Shown one piece after another: positions 39,555 through 49,057 of a DNA stretch of 64,000 nucleotides. The stretch is from NCBI RefSeq assembly GCF_011044255.1, contig NZ_CP049107.1:4213001-4277000 (forward strand), in the 5' to 3' direction. Source of the DNA: Rhizorhabdus phycosphaerae. GTDB lineage: Bacteria; Pseudomonadota; Alphaproteobacteria; Sphingomonadales; Sphingomonadaceae. The position numbers and the translations under genes are program-made. Under the pieces are notes generated by a model that saw only the letters and a program-made list of their open reading frames with translations, searched no databases and was not told where the DNA came from. Positions within the stretch are counted from its first letter, which is position 1. Each line of letters begins with the position of its first letter.

Positions 39555-40867
39555 TTGATCGTGTACTCACCCTTTTGGAAGTCGGGATCGTCGAGCAGCG
39601 CCTGGTGGAGTGGGATCGTGGTCTTCACGCCTTCGACCACGAACTCCTCGAGCGCCCGCCGCAGGCGGCGCAGACAGCCCTCGCGATCACGCCCATAGAC
39701 GATCAGCTTGGCGATCATCGAGTCGTAGTAAGGCGGGATCCGATAGCCGGCATAGAGGCCGCTATCGACGCGCACATGCATGCCGCCGGGCGCGTGGAAG
39801 GTCTTCACCAGACCAGGGCTCGGCGCGAAGGTGCGCCAATCCTCGGCATTGATCCGGCACTCGATCGCGTGACCGCGAAATTCGAGGTCTTCCTGGGTCA
39901 CCGACAGCGGCTTGCCCTCGGCGATGCGGATCTGCTCGCGGACCAGATCGAGGCCGGTGATCGCCTCGGTCACCGGATGCTCTACCTGAAGGCGGGTGTT
40001 CATCTCGATGAAATAGAACTCGCCATTCTCGTAAAGGAACTCGATCGTGCCGGCGCCGCGATAGCCCATATCGGCCATGGCGCGCGCGACGATGTCGCCC
40101 ATCTCGGTCCGCTGCGCATGGGTCAGGACGGGCGAGGGCGCTTCCTCGAGAACCTTCTGGTGGCGGCGCTGCAGCGAACAGTCCCGCTCGCCGACATGGA
40201 TGGCATTGCCGTTGCCGTCGCCGAACACCTGGAACTCGATATGGCGCGGATCGGCGAGATACTTCTCCATATAGACGGTAGCGTCGCCGAAGGCGGCCTT
40301 CGCCTCGGAACCGGCCTGCGCCATCATCGTTTCGAGCTGGCTTTCGTCGGGCACGACCTTCATGCCGCGTCCGCCACCGCCCGATGCCGCCTTGATCAGA
40401 ACGGGATAACCGATTTCCGCCGCGATCTCCTTCGCCTCCTCGAGCGAGGTGAGGGGGCCGGGCGATCCGGGAACGAGAGGAAGGCCGAGCTTGGCCGCGG
40501 TCGTCTTGGCTTCGATCTTGTCGCCCATAGTCCGGATATGCTCGGGCTTCGGGCCGATCCAGATCAGGTTGTGCGATTCGACGATCTCGGCGAACAGCGC
40601 GTTCTCCGAGAGAAAACCATAGCCGGGATGAACGGCGTCCGCGCCAGAGATTTCCGCCGCGGCGATGATGTTCGGGATGTTGAGATAGCTCTCCGCCGCA
40701 GCCGGCGGTCCGATGCAGACCGACTGGTCGGCCAGGCGCACATGCATGGCATCGGCGTCGGCGGTCGAGTGGACCGCGACGGTCTGGATGCCCATTTCGT
40801 GGCAGGCACGGTGGATGCGGAGCGCGATCTCACCGCGATTGGCGATCAGGACCTTTGTTATCGCCAC
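39515..40867 (-). CDS. accC: Acetyl-CoA carboxylase, biotin carboxylase subunit
   Basis: A 450-residue ATP-grasp enzyme that carboxylates the biotin of AccB, the first half-reaction of fatty-acid synthesis. It starts [22 protein letters not shown]; the Gly-rich ATP loop is [33 protein letters not shown] and [24 protein letters not shown] are the catalytic loops with Arg. The length is normal. accB lies 6 bp upstream of its start, in the usual accB-accC order. accA and accD are elsewhere. Confidence 0.98.
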   Translation of the reverse strand: MAITKVLIANRGEIALRIHRACHEMGIQTVAVHSTADADAMHVRLADQSVCIGPPAAAESYLNIPNIIAAAEISGADAVHPGYGFLSENALFAEIVESHNLIWIGPKPEHIRTMGDKIEAKTTAAKLGLPLVPGSPGPLTSLEEAKEIAAEIGYPVLIKAASGGGGRGMKVVPDESQLETMMAQAGSEAKAAFGDATVYMEKYLADPRHIEFQVFGDGNGNAIHVGERDCSLQRRHQKVLEEAPSPVLTHAQRTEMGDIVARAMADMGYRGAGTIEFLYENGEFYFIEMNTRLQVEHPVTEAITGLDLVREQIRIAEGKPLSVTQEDLEFRGHAIECRINAEDWRTFAPSPGLVKTFHAPGGMHVRVDSGLYAGYRIPPYYDSMIAKLIVYGRDREGCLRRLRRALEEFVVEGVKTTIPLHQALLDDPDFQKGEYTIKWLEKWLAEQGNS

Positions 40868-40873
40868 GATGCG

Positions 40874-41359
40874 TTACTCGACGACTACGAGCGGCTGGTC
40901 ATATTCCACCGGCTGACCATTTTCGACCAGCACGGCCTTGACCGTGCCAGCACGCGGCGCGGGGATGGCGTTCATCACCTTCATCGCCTCGACGATCAGC
41001 AGCGTCTGGCCCGCAGAGACCTTATCGCCGACGGTGACGAAATTCTTGGCGCCGGGTTCGGGCGTCAGATAGGCGGTTCCGACCATCGGCGACTTGACCG
41101 TGCCGGGATGATCGCCAGCCGGCTCCACCGCAGCCGCGACGGTTGCAGCAGCGGGGGCTGCGACGGGTGCGGGAGCAGCGGCGGCGGGAAAGGCGTAAGC
41201 GGGTGCGGCACCGACAGTTACGTTGCGCGCGACCTTGATCCGCCGTTCGCCGTCCTGGACCTCGATCTCGGTCAGGTTGGTGTCATCGAGAAGTACGGCG
41301 AGCTGGCGCACCAGTTCCGGGTCGACCTGCATTGTTTTCCCCTGCGATTGATCGGCCAT
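40874..41359 (-). CDS. accB: Biotin carboxyl carrier protein of acetyl-CoA carboxylase
   Basis: A 161-residue protein. A charged N-terminal helical part of about 60 residues leads to an Ala/Pro-rich linker ([23 protein letters not shown] in two parts: [24 protein letters not shown]). The biotinyl domain ends with EAMKVMN, whose Lys is biotinylated. The domain start [19 protein letters not shown] fits. The start at 41359 is preceded by a GAAGAAC-type weak site. It precedes accC and follows aroQ on the same strand. Confidence 0.97.
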   Translation of the reverse strand: MADQSQGKTMQVDPELVRQLAVLLDDTNLTEIEVQDGERRIKVARNVTVGAAPAYAFPAAAAPAPVAAPAAATVAAAVEPAGDHPGTVKSPMVGTAYLTPEPGAKNFVTVGDKVSAGQTLLIVEAMKVMNAIPAPRAGTVKAVLVENGQPVEYDQPLVVVE

Positions 41360-41404
41360 AGCGATAGTTCTTCCAGAAAATTCGTCTTGTGGCGGACGCC
41401 ATTG

Positions 41405-41845
41405 TCAGAAGCGCGCGGCTGCGTCCAGCGCCAGCATGTAGGATTGGGCGCCGAATCCCATGATCGAACCCTTCGCCGCGCGCCCGACATAGCTGACATG
41501 GCGGAAGCTTTCGCGAGCATGGGGGTTGGACAGATGAATCTCGATCACGGGCACGGTGACGCCCTTGATCGCATCGTGCAGCGCGATCGACGTATGGGTA
41601 TAGGCACCGGGGTTGATCAGAACCGCCTTTGCCCCGCGCGCATGCGCTTCCTGTATCCAGTCGACCAGATGGCCTTCATGGTTGGACTGGCGCATGTCGA
41701 TCTCGACGCCCAGTTCCAGCGCGCGGTCCTCGAGCATCGCGGCGATGTCGTCGAGTGTCGTGCTGCCGTAGATTTCGGGCTCGCGCGTGCCCAGCATGTT
41801 GAGATTCGGCCCGTTTAGGACATAGATGACCGGACGATCCGCCAC
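41405..41845 (-). CDS. aroQ: Type II 3-dehydroquinate dehydratase
   Basis: A 146-residue enzyme of the shikimate pathway (3-dehydroquinate to 3-dehydroshikimate). It begins [29 protein letters not shown], with the catalytic Tyr; [15 protein letters not shown] and [19 protein letters not shown] (Asn, His) follow; [31 protein letters not shown] in two parts ([26 protein letters not shown]) closes the site. The length is standard for the type II dodecamer. Together with accB-accC it forms a common alphaproteobacterial block. Confidence 0.97.
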   Translation of the reverse strand: MADRPVIYVLNGPNLNMLGTREPEIYGSTTLDDIAAMLEDRALELGVEIDMRQSNHEGHLVDWIQEAHARGAKAVLINPGAYTHTSIALHDAIKGVTVPVIEIHLSNPHARESFRHVSYVGRAAKGSIMGFGAQSYMLALDAAARF

Positions 41846-41929
41846 GCGGCTTGCCTTTCCATTGCGAGGGTGCGAGCCGCCTCCCTATATGGTGCCCCGA
41901 CGCAAAGCGCAAAGCGCATTGGAGACCGC

Positions 41930-42937
41930 ATGACCAATCCCGACGGAACGATCCAGCTTCGCATCAACGGCGAACATCGCCGCGTGCCCGCTGGCCTCAC
42001 CATCGCGGACCTCGCGCTCGAACTTGGGCTGGACCCGGTCAAGGTGGCCGTGGAGCGCAACCTGGAGGTTGTCCCGCGGTCGACCTTGGGGCAGGTGCGG
42101 ATCGAAGATGGGGACGAACTCGAGATCGTCCATTTCGTGGGTGGCGGAGATCATGGCGTGACGGTGGACGACGACAGCTGGACGGTGGCGGGGAAGACCT
42201 TTCGGTCAAGGCTGATCGTCGGTACGGGCAAGTATAAGGACTTCGCCCAGAATGCGGCGGCGGTCGAGGCGTCCGGCGCAGAGATCGTCACCGTCGCGGT
42301 TCGTCGGGTCAATGTGTCCGACCCCAAGGCGCCGATGCTGACCGACTTCATCGACCCGAAGAAGATCACCTATCTGCCCAACACCGCCGGCTGTTACACC
42401 GGCGAAGAGGCGATCCGCACGCTGCGGCTGGCGCGCGAGGCGGGCGGCTGGGAACTGGTGAAGCTCGAGGTTCTGGGCGAGGCCAAGACGCTTTACCCCG
42501 ACATGGTCGAAACGCTCCGCGCGACCGAGATCCTGGCCAAGGAAGGCTTCAAGCCGATGGTCTATTGCGTCGACGACCCGATCGCAGCCAAGCGGCTGGA
42601 GGATGCCGGCGCTGTCGCGATCATGCCGCTCGGCGCGCCGATCGGTTCGGGCCTCGGCATTCAGAACAAGGTCACGATCCGCCTGATCGTCGAGGGCACC
42701 AAGCTCCCCGTGCTGGTCGACGCGGGCGTCGGCACCGCGTCGGAGGCTTCGGCCGCGATGGAACTGGGTTGCGCGGGCGTGTTGATGAACACCGCCATCG
42801 CCGAAGCGAAGAACCCGGTGATGATGGCATCCGCGATGAAGCTGGCGGTCGAAAGCGGCCGCCTGGCCTACCGCGCCGGGCGTATGGGACGACGCATGTA
42901 TGCCGACCCGTCCAGCCCGCTCGCCGGACTGATCTGA
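41930..42937 (+). CDS. thiG: ThiS-ThiG fusion: sulfur carrier / thiazole synthase
   Basis: A 335-residue bifunctional protein for the thiazole half of thiamine. Residues 7-73 are ThiS-like ([26 protein letters not shown]) and end in the internal GGG at 71-73 that matches the ThiS C-terminal Gly-Gly. Residues 80-335 are Thi[16 protein letters not shown], the Schiff-base Lys178 in [25 protein letters not shown] and [21 protein letters not shown]. ThiG joins 1-deoxyxylulose-5-phosphate, dehydroglycine and ThiS-thiocarboxylate. In a fusion the glycine end is not free, so thiocarboxylation would need cleavage or another chemistry. GGAG lies upstream. thiO/thiH and thiF are not in the window. Confidence 0.93.
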   Translation: MTNPDGTIQLRINGEHRRVPAGLTIADLALELGLDPVKVAVERNLEVVPRSTLGQVRIEDGDELEIVHFVGGGDHGVTVDDDSWTVAGKTFRSRLIVGTGKYKDFAQNAAAVEASGAEIVTVAVRRVNVSDPKAPMLTDFIDPKKITYLPNTAGCYTGEEAIRTLRLAREAGGWELVKLEVLGEAKTLYPDMVETLRATEILAKEGFKPMVYCVDDPIAAKRLEDAGAVAIMPLGAPIGSGLGIQNKVTIRLIVEGTKLPVLVDAGVGTASEASAAMELGCAGVLMNTAIAEAKNPVMMASAMKLAVESGRLAYRAGRMGRRMYADPSSPLAGLI

Positions 42938-42947
42938 GCACCTCGCG

Positions 42948-43580
42948 ATGCTGGGGCCGCTGCTCGCGCTCGCCGTCGTGGCGGCGCCTCAGCCCATCGG
43001 CCCAGGTCAGTGGGTGCGTCCAGGCGACTATCCATCGGCTGCTCTGCGCGAGCAACGGTCCGGTCATACCGGCTTTCGGCTGACGGTCTTGCCGTCCGGC
43101 AATCCGCTGCGATGCGAAATAATCTATTACAGCGGTTGGAAGGATCTGGACAAGAAGACCTGCCGGGTGCTCATGAAGCACGCCCGGTTCAAACCCACCT
43201 TTGGACCCGATGGCGCGCCAGCGTATTTTGTCTATCGCAGCATCAACAGTTTCTGGATACCCTATGGCCCGCCGGCAAAACGCCCGAGACCGTCGACGAT
43301 CGATGTTCTGATCATGCGGAAGGAATTGCCGGATTCTGTAGAGATTAATCTGGCCATCACTGTCGACGCCACAGGCGCTATTGGAGATTGCACCCCCTAC
43401 CTCCCTGAGGGCATACGCGAAGCCAAGCGCGCTAAACGACCGTTCGAACTGATGGCCGATCCCGCCTGCAGCTATCTGAAGCAGCATTATCAGCCTCCAC
43501 CGGCGGTCAACGCGGGGGGGGGGCGAGCCATCCCGTTGGTTCAGACCGCGAGAGTGGGCTTCACCCTGAACGCGAAATAG
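42948..43580 (+). CDS. TonB C-terminal-domain-like exported protein
   Basis: A 210-residue protein beginning with a short hydrophobic signal-like stretch (MLGPLLALAVVAAPQP). Two repeated units resemble the TonB C-terminal domain: SGHTGFRLTVLPSGNPLRCEIIYYSG...CRVLMKHARFKP, and ELPDSVEINLAITVDATGAIGDCTPYL. Sphingomonads encode many such TonB-CTD-like proteins without a transmembrane anchor or proline-rich spacer. It starts 11 bp after thiSG and could be cotranscribed. Function unknown. Confidence 0.65.
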   Translation: MLGPLLALAVVAAPQPIGPGQWVRPGDYPSAALREQRSGHTGFRLTVLPSGNPLRCEIIYYSGWKDLDKKTCRVLMKHARFKPTFGPDGAPAYFVYRSINSFWIPYGPPAKRPRPSTIDVLIMRKELPDSVEINLAITVDATGAIGDCTPYLPEGIREAKRAKRPFELMADPACSYLKQHYQPPPAVNAGGGRAIPLVQTARVGFTLNAK

Positions 43581-44002
43581 GGTCGATCCGCTTACGCGGC
43601 GTCGGATCGCACAGCTTCTCTTCCGTCCGCATCAGAGGGTGACGCCGTTAGTCCAGAGGCCATGCCGAGGTCTTCCTCCGCTGCAAGCTCGGGGAAACAG
43701 GTCTTCGACGAACCTTCGTATGTTTACGTAGGGAGGCCGAAACAAACTCTCTCTACAGGCAGCATGGGGATTTTTGGGGACGATCGATCATGGCGACCGG
43801 TGTCGAGCAGCATGTCTTTTTGCGGAAGCTTGCGCGGCAGGCTTTGGACAGTGCCATAGCCTCGGCGGCGACGGGATCGGGGCTGCAGCGATGGCAGATT
43901 GCGCTGGAAAGGTTCGAGCGCTGCTCGCAGGCCTCAGATGGCAGCGGTTGCGGAAACTGTGACTGCGTTCGTTATTGCCGCCACGCGACGATCTGACCGC
44001 GG
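43581..44002. other. 422-bp interval with at most one weak small gene
   Basis: Apart from the doubtful small frame at 43790-43996 I see no gene. The left part has a loosely AT-rich stretch near 43715-43785. No tRNA, terminator with a U-run, or strong inverted repeat is apparent. Confidence 0.4.
43790..43996 (+). CDS. Possible small hypothetical protein
   Basis: A 68-residue frame. The first 45 residues (ATGVEQHVFLRKLARQALDS and on) look like an amphipathic helix of normal composition, while the end is unusually rich in Cys (CSQASDGSGCGNCDC). There is no good ribosome site (only GGGGACGATCGATC). It fits the gap between the TonB-like gene and the convergent diguanylate cyclase gene, but may be chance. 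Confidence 0.25.
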   Translation: MATGVEQHVFLRKLARQALDSAIASAATGSGLQRWQIALERFERCSQASDGSGCGNCDCVRYCRHATI

Positions 44003-45418
44003 TCAGGCGGCAGCCAGCGTCTCGCCGACATAGCGGAAGATGGTGGCGCCATCTCCGGACCGCTTCGCCTCGTACATGAGCCGGTCCGCCGCCTCCAATA
44101 TATCCTCCCAGTGGGGATGATTTTTCCCGTCGATCATCACCGCGCCGGCACTGACGCCGATCGACCAGGGGCGATGGCGGCAGAGATCGGCGAGCTCGGC
44201 CTGGAAATGGGCGATGATCTCCAACGCGCGGGCACGGTCGATGTCGGGCATCAGCAGGACGAATTCGTCGCCTGCGATGCGGCAGATCGAGTCCTGCGCG
44301 CGCATCGAGCGTTCAAGGCAGGCAGCCACGTCGGACAGGCATCGGTCGCCCGCAGCATGCCCATATTTGTCGTTGACCGCCTTGAAACCGTCGAGGTCGA
44401 GATAGGCGATCACCATGGGCCGCGCGGGCTTGCGATCGAACTCACCCTTGAAATGCTCGATCAGCCAGCGCCGGTTGGGCAGGCCCGTCAGCGGGTCGTG
44501 CAGCGCACGCTCCTCGGCGGCCTTCCTGCGCCCGATATCCTCCACGACCGCCACGAAAAACTCCGGCGCCCCCCGCTCATCGCGCACCAGTGAAACGGTC
44601 AGGTTGGTCCAGATGGCCGTTCCGTCGGACCGGATATAGCGCTTCTCGATCGTGTAGGCCGTCGAGCGCCCCGAAAGGAGGCTTTCGACATGGCGGACGT
44701 CCGCCTCAAGATCGGCTTCGTGCGTAATCTGCTGATAGCTGCTGTCGAGCAGCGATTCCCGCGACCGCCCGATGACCTCGCAGAAGCGGTCGTTCACGAG
44801 CAGGAAGTGGCCGTCTATCGCCACATGCGCCATGCCGACGGCTGCCTGCTCGAATGTGGCCTGGAAGCGCTTGCCCATATGTTCCAAGGCGCGATAGGCG
44901 TCGTCCCTGGCAAGCGCAGCCAGTCCCGTGACGATCGTCCCGGCAAGAAGCTGGGCGACCAGCAGTTCATCTTCGCCGAAACTGTGGGGCTCGCGTCCGA
45001 AGAGCTTGAGCGTGCCCACCACGGCGCCCTCGTACAGGATCGGTGCCAAGATGATCGATCCGATATCGGCCTCGCGACAGAAAGCCGCATCGACCCTGTC
45101 GTCCTTCTGGCTGTCCACGCAGAGCTGCGCGCGCCGTTGCTCTGTGCATTGGCGGAAGAGCTCGCCCGCAACGGGCTGTCGGTGGCCGAGATAGGCAGCG
45201 GCGGTTCCGCTGGCGGCGCGGCATTCGCGCTCGTCGAGATCCCTTATGTCGATCATGGCACCACTGGCCGTGCCGACCATGCGCAGCGCATGCTCGACCA
45301 CGAGCTGCATCAGCTCTTTGAGATCGCCTTCGACCGTACTCGCGGCCGATTGCAGCGCGAGCAGTTCGTGCGACCAGCAGGGATCAAGCCGGACAGCCGG
45401 CATCGAAGCAAACTCCAC
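44003..45418 (-). CDS. Diguanylate cyclase with GAF, PAS and GGDEF domains
   Basis: A 471-residue soluble signalling protein. Residues about 15-165 form a GAF domain (VVEHALRMVGTASGAMIDI, IIGSI-type core SIILAPILYEGAVVGTL). Residues about 180-300 are a PAS domain (RFQATFEQAAVGMAHVAIDGHFLLVNDRFCEVIG). The C-terminal GGDEF domain has ALHDPLTGLPNRRWL, YLDLDGFKAVNDKYGHAAGD and the active-site motif as AGDEF (RIAGDEFVLL). A RAQD sequence five residues before AGDEF matches the RxxD inhibitory site. It should make c-di-GMP from GTP; AGDEF variants are active in several proteins. No EAL domain. Confidence 0.9.
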   Translation of the reverse strand: MEFASMPAVRLDPCWSHELLALQSAASTVEGDLKELMQLVVEHALRMVGTASGAMIDIRDLDERECRAASGTAAAYLGHRQPVAGELFRQCTEQRRAQLCVDSQKDDRVDAAFCREADIGSIILAPILYEGAVVGTLKLFGREPHSFGEDELLVAQLLAGTIVTGLAALARDDAYRALEHMGKRFQATFEQAAVGMAHVAIDGHFLLVNDRFCEVIGRSRESLLDSSYQQITHEADLEADVRHVESLLSGRSTAYTIEKRYIRSDGTAIWTNLTVSLVRDERGAPEFFVAVVEDIGRRKAAEERALHDPLTGLPNRRWLIEHFKGEFDRKPARPMVIAYLDLDGFKAVNDKYGHAAGDRCLSDVAACLERSMRAQDSICRIAGDEFVLLMPDIDRARALEIIAHFQAELADLCRHRPWSIGVSAGAVMIDGKNHPHWEDILEAADRLMYEAKRSGDGATIFRYVGETLAAA

Positions 45419-45546
45419 TCGTACACGCTGGCCAATCTACAGCATGACGCGCGGAGATGAAAAATTCCTTGGCGCAGACTCGACCTCCATTAGTCGAATC
45501 TTCCTGGTTAACGGCCTCCCGGAGCGCGGGGCCGGCGGGATTTGGT

Positions 45547-45882
45547 CTATTCCGCTGCCATCGCCTCGGCGTCCTCGTCATGGCTCTTGCCCTCGACGAT
45601 GACGGTCAGATGTTCGACGCGCGGGGGATTCTGGAAGAAGGGGCCGCAGAGCCGCCGCCATTCCAGAAAGGCATCGGAGTTGCGGAACTCGATCATGTGA
45701 TCCTCGATGGTTTCCCATTCGACGAACATGCGATAGCGGCTGGGCTGCTCCATCGACCGATGGAGGCGGAAGGCGAGGCATCCCTTCGAGGCGAGGAACA
45801 GATCCTTGGCGACTGCTGCGGCGGCCTCGAAATCCCGCTCATGCCCCGGCTTGATATCTATTTCAGCCAGTTCCTTGATCAT
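45547..45882 (-). CDS. Antibiotic biosynthesis monooxygenase (ABM) domain protein
   Basis: A 111-residue ferredoxin-like alpha/beta protein: IKELAEIDIKPGHERDFEAA, CLAFRLHRSMEQPSRYRMFVEWET, and DHMIEFRNSDAFLEWRRL match the ABM fold (YgiN-like, dimeric). YgiN-type proteins have quinol or heme-related roles; here the last 20 residues are acidic (EGKSHDEDAEAMAAE). No partner is adjacent; the diguanylate cyclase gene is upstream-divergent in reading order, on the same strand 129 bp away. Confidence 0.8.
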   Translation of the reverse strand: MIKELAEIDIKPGHERDFEAAAAVAKDLFLASKGCLAFRLHRSMEQPSRYRMFVEWETIEDHMIEFRNSDAFLEWRRLCGPFFQNPPRVEHLTVIVEGKSHDEDAEAMAAE

Positions 45883-46180
45883 CCTATCCTCCCATTGCCG
45901 GATGCATGTCCAAAAGGGCGTGGCAGGTCAACGGATTACATCGACAATCGGCGCATTTCCGGGCGGTTCCGCATCTTTTTCGTCGCTGCGGCGGACGGGG
46001 GCAGCGAAACGGCCATGTGATGCCGCCGGGCCTTCCGGCGACGTGCGGGATGGTGCATTGGGTAGCGCATGTCATCCTGTGACCGTCGGCGTTCGCCGGT
46101 CCGGGATCCGTCCTTTCCACCGTTCCTCAGGTCCCCTTCGCCCCGTGACACCCGACAAGGAAAAACCCGCCCGCCCTGAC
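45883..46180. other. 298-bp interval before the serine hydrolase gene
   Basis: It should contain the promoters of the ABM gene (minus) and the hydrolase gene (plus). No repeat, small RNA or gene with a ribosome site is evident. The right-hand frame is open with a GTG at 46145 that may be the true hydrolase start. Confidence 0.4.
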
Positions 46181-47455
46181 ATGCCACCCAGCGAGAAGCC
46201 GGTGGCGACCGTGATCCAGATCGAACGGGGGCTGGTCGTCGCGGGCGTGGTCTTCCTCGCGGTGCTGATCGCGTTTATCGCCGCAGGCGGCATTTACTTG
46301 CGGCGCGTAAGCGATGCGCCGAAGCCCGGAGCCGAAAGGCTGTCGGTCGACCTCAGCCGTATCGGCATCAGCAAGGCAGGGCCGCGCCGTATCGACTATG
46401 CGCGGCTCGACAGCCGGATGCGACGGCTGGCGGAAAAGAAGTCGGTCGTGGGCGTCGCGATCGTGACGGTCGAGAATGGCGAACTCAGCTTTGCCAAGGG
46501 CTATGGCGTCACCAGCGATGGTCCGGACGGGCACCCGGTCGACGCCCACACTGTCTTCCGCTGGGCGTCGGTCTCGAAGGGAGTCGCCTCGACGCTCATC
46601 GCCAAGATGGCGGAACGCAAGATGCTGTCCTTGCGCGATCCGGTGTCGCGCTGGGCGCCCTCGCTGAAACTCCCGGAAAATGCGCAGGACGTGGCCACCC
46701 TCGACAACCTCCTCTCGCAGAGCCTGGGCATCTGGAAGAATGCCTATGATCAGGATCTCGAGGACGGCCGCGATCCCAAGGAAATCCGCAGTCGCCTGAA
46801 CCAGATCCCGCTGCTGTGTCCGCCCGGCAAATGCTACAGCTATCAGAACATTGCCTATGACGCCGCCAGCGAGGCGGCCGAACATGCGGGCCGTGCGTCC
46901 TATGCCGACCTTGTCCAGCGCATGCTGTTCCGGCCGCTCGGCATGACCTCGGCGACGCTGAGCCGCGAAGGGCTCGAATCCTCGGACAATTGGGCGCCGC
47001 CGCATCAGGGGCGTCGCGAACTGAAGGTGGCCGACGCTTATTACCGGACGCCCGCCGCAGGCGGGGTCAACTCGTCGATCATCGATCTGGGTATCTGGAT
47101 GCGGGCACAGATGGGCGCCGCCCCGCGCGTCCTCTCGCGCAAGCTGCTGCGCGAAATCCATAGCCCCCGCATTCGCACCTATTCGATCCACCGCCAGCGC
47201 GAGCTGGACCAGTCGCTCAAGGATGCCTCCTATGGCCTCGGCTGGCGCATCTGGCATTATCAGGGGCGCGAGGTGATCGGCCACCGCGGTGCGGTCGACG
47301 GCTATCGGTCGCTGATCCTGTTCGACCCGCTGCTGAAGTCGGGAGTGGCGATGCTGTGGAACTCCACCGCCGTCGAGCCGACCGGTATGCAGCTCGAGGT
47401 TCTCGACATGCTCTATAACCAGCCGTTCAAGGACTGGATGGAGCTCGACAAATAG
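46181..47455 (+). CDS. Membrane-anchored serine hydrolase, class C beta-lactamase fold
   Basis: About 424 residues. An N-terminal signal-anchor (LVVAGVVFLAVLIAFIAAGGIYL, about residues 16-38) leads into a penicillin-binding-type domain: SxxK in RWASVSKGVAS, the tyrosine motif YSYQNIAYD, and the third motif IGHRGAVDGYR (HxG). It resembles CubicO/EstB-type esterases and peptidases acting in the periplasm. It is a distant parallel of the hydrolase at 4707. GTG 46145 would add 12 residues (VTPDKEKPARPD); no clear ribosome site supports either start. Confidence 0.85.
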   Translation: MPPSEKPVATVIQIERGLVVAGVVFLAVLIAFIAAGGIYLRRVSDAPKPGAERLSVDLSRIGISKAGPRRIDYARLDSRMRRLAEKKSVVGVAIVTVENGELSFAKGYGVTSDGPDGHPVDAHTVFRWASVSKGVASTLIAKMAERKMLSLRDPVSRWAPSLKLPENAQDVATLDNLLSQSLGIWKNAYDQDLEDGRDPKEIRSRLNQIPLLCPPGKCYSYQNIAYDAASEAAEHAGRASYADLVQRMLFRPLGMTSATLSREGLESSDNWAPPHQGRRELKVADAYYRTPAAGGVNSSIIDLGIWMRAQMGAAPRVLSRKLLREIHSPRIRTYSIHRQRELDQSLKDASYGLGWRIWHYQGREVIGHRGAVDGYRSLILFDPLLKSGVAMLWNSTAVEPTGMQLEVLDMLYNQPFKDWMELDK

Positions 47456-47582
47456 GAATTGTATCTTTTGTGCGAACGCGAACTGTCGTTCGTCCAAGGC
47501 CTGTCTTCGCATGTCCCCGCTGCACGGATAGTTTGCGGCAGATGCGAAAAGCGCAACTTTCGGAGATGATGATCAGTCTCCT

Positions 47583-47610
47583 TTGACATTATCGCGCCGT
47601 TGGCTAGATC
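47583..47610 (+). promoter_or_regulatory. Putative leuC promoter giving a leaderless mRNA
   Basis: TTGACA at 47583-47588 and TAGATC at 47605-47610 are 16 bp apart. A start 6-8 bp after the -10 falls on or just before the leuC ATG (47618), and no Shine-Dalgarno-like sequence lies before that ATG. Confidence 0.5.
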
Positions 47611-47617
47611 GGCGCGC

Positions 47618-49057
47618 ATGTCCAGCAAGCCACGCACCCTCTACGAGAAGATCTGGGACGCCCATGTCGTCGAGCGCCGCGACGACGGGACCTGCCTGAT
47701 CTACATCGATCGCCACCTCGTCCATGAGGTCACCAGCCCCCAGGCCTTCGAGGCGCTGCGCGTCGCGGGACGCAAGCTGCGCAGGCCGGACCTGACGCTG
47801 GCGGTGCCTGATCATAATCTTCCGACCACGCCGCGCGTCGACGCGGATGGGCGCCGCGTGCCGATCGCGGACCCCGAGTCGGCGGCGCAGCTCTCGGCCC
47901 TCGAAAAGAACGCGCCTGAATTCGGCGTACGCTACATCGATGCCACCGATGTCGAGCAGGGCATCGTCCACGTCGTCGGGCCCGAGCAGGGCTTTTCGCT
48001 CCCGGGCACGACGATCGTCTGCGGCGACAGCCATACGGCATCGCACGGCGGCCTCGGCGCGCTCGCCTTCGGTATCGGCACGTCCGAGATCGAGCATGTG
48101 ATGGCGACCCAGACGCTGCTGCTCGCCCAGTCCAAATCGATGGAAGTGCGCGTCGAAGGCAAGCTGGGTCTCGGGGTGTCGCCCAAGGATGTTGTGCTCC
48201 ACATCATCGGCGTGATCGGTGCTGCGGGCGGCACCGGCTATGTCATCGAATATACCGGCAACGTCTTCCGCGAGATGTCGATCGAGGGGCGTCTGACCGT
48301 CTGCAACATGTCGATCGAGGGTGGCGCACGCGCCGGCCTGATCGCCCCGGACGAGAAGACCTACGCCTACATCCAGGGCCGGCCCATGGCGCCCAAGGGT
48401 GCCGAGTGGGACAAGGCGCTTGCCTGGTGGAAGACGCTGCCGACCGATGCCGGCGCGCATTACGACAAGGTCGTCGTGATCGACGCCGCCGACATCGCGC
48501 CCAGCCTGACCTGGGGCACCAGCCCCGAGGACGTCATTCCCGTCACGGGCGTCGTGCCCGATCCGTCGAGCTTCGCCGACGCGTCCAAGCAGGTCGCGGC
48601 GCAGAAGTCGCTCGACTATATGGGCCTCACGCCCGGAACGCCGATCGAGCAGGTCGAGGTCCAGCATGTCTTCATCGGCAGCTGCACCAACAGCCGGATA
48701 GAGGACCTTCGCGCCGCCGCCGACATCGCCCGCGGTCGCAAGGTCGCGCCGAATATCCGTCAGGCGCTGATCGTTCCGGGTTCTGGCCTGGTCAAGCGGC
48801 AGGCCGAGGAAGAGGGGCTCGACCGGGTCTTCATTGAAGCGGGCTTCGAATGGCGCGAGCCGGGCTGCTCGATGTGCCTCGCGATGAACCCGGACAAGGT
48901 TCCGGCGGGCGAACGCTGCGCCTCGACCTCGAACCGCAATTTCGTCGGCCGACAGGGCCCGGGCGCGCGCACCCATCTGGTTTCGCCCGCCATGGCGGCG
49001 GCCGCGGCGGTGACCGGGCGGCTGGCCGACGTCCGCACGCTGGAACGGCTCGGATGA
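47618..49057 (+). CDS. leuC: 3-isopropylmalate dehydratase large subunit
   Basis: A 479-residue aconitase-family subunit that with LeuD isomerises 2-isopropylmalate to 3-isopropylmalate in leucine synthesis. It begins [15 protein letters not shown]; the [4Fe-4S] ligands are in [11 protein letters not shown] and [31 protein letters not shown] is characteristic. The length matches the family. The upstream ATG 47600 (MARSAR) is less likely. An AHL-lactonase-like gene begins with an ATGA overlap at its end (49054-49057), so the usual leuC-leuD adjacency is interrupted. Confidence 0.98.
   Translation: MSSKPRTLYEKIWDAHVVERRDDGTCLIYIDRHLVHEVTSPQAFEALRVAGRKLRRPDLTLAVPDHNLPTTPRVDADGRRVPIADPESAAQLSALEKNAPEFGVRYIDATDVEQGIVHVVGPEQGFSLPGTTIVCGDSHTASHGGLGALAFGIGTSEIEHVMATQTLLLAQSKSMEVRVEGKLGLGVSPKDVVLHIIGVIGAAGGTGYVIEYTGNVFREMSIEGRLTVCNMSIEGGARAGLIAPDEKTYAYIQGRPMAPKGAEWDKALAWWKTLPTDAGAHYDKVVVIDAADIAPSLTWGTSPEDVIPVTGVVPDPSSFADASKQVAAQKSLDYMGLTPGTPIEQVEVQHVFIGSCTNSRIEDLRAAADIARGRKVAPNIRQALIVPGSGLVKRQAEEEGLDRVFIEAGFEWREPGCSMCLAMNPDKVPAGERCASTSNRNFVGRQGPGARTHLVSPAMAAAAAVTGRLADVRTLERLG

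Noticed and set aside
39371-41818. 815-residue open frame opposite accC, accB and aroQ
   Set aside because: It runs antisense across three clearly recognised enzymes and has no ribosome site or domain.
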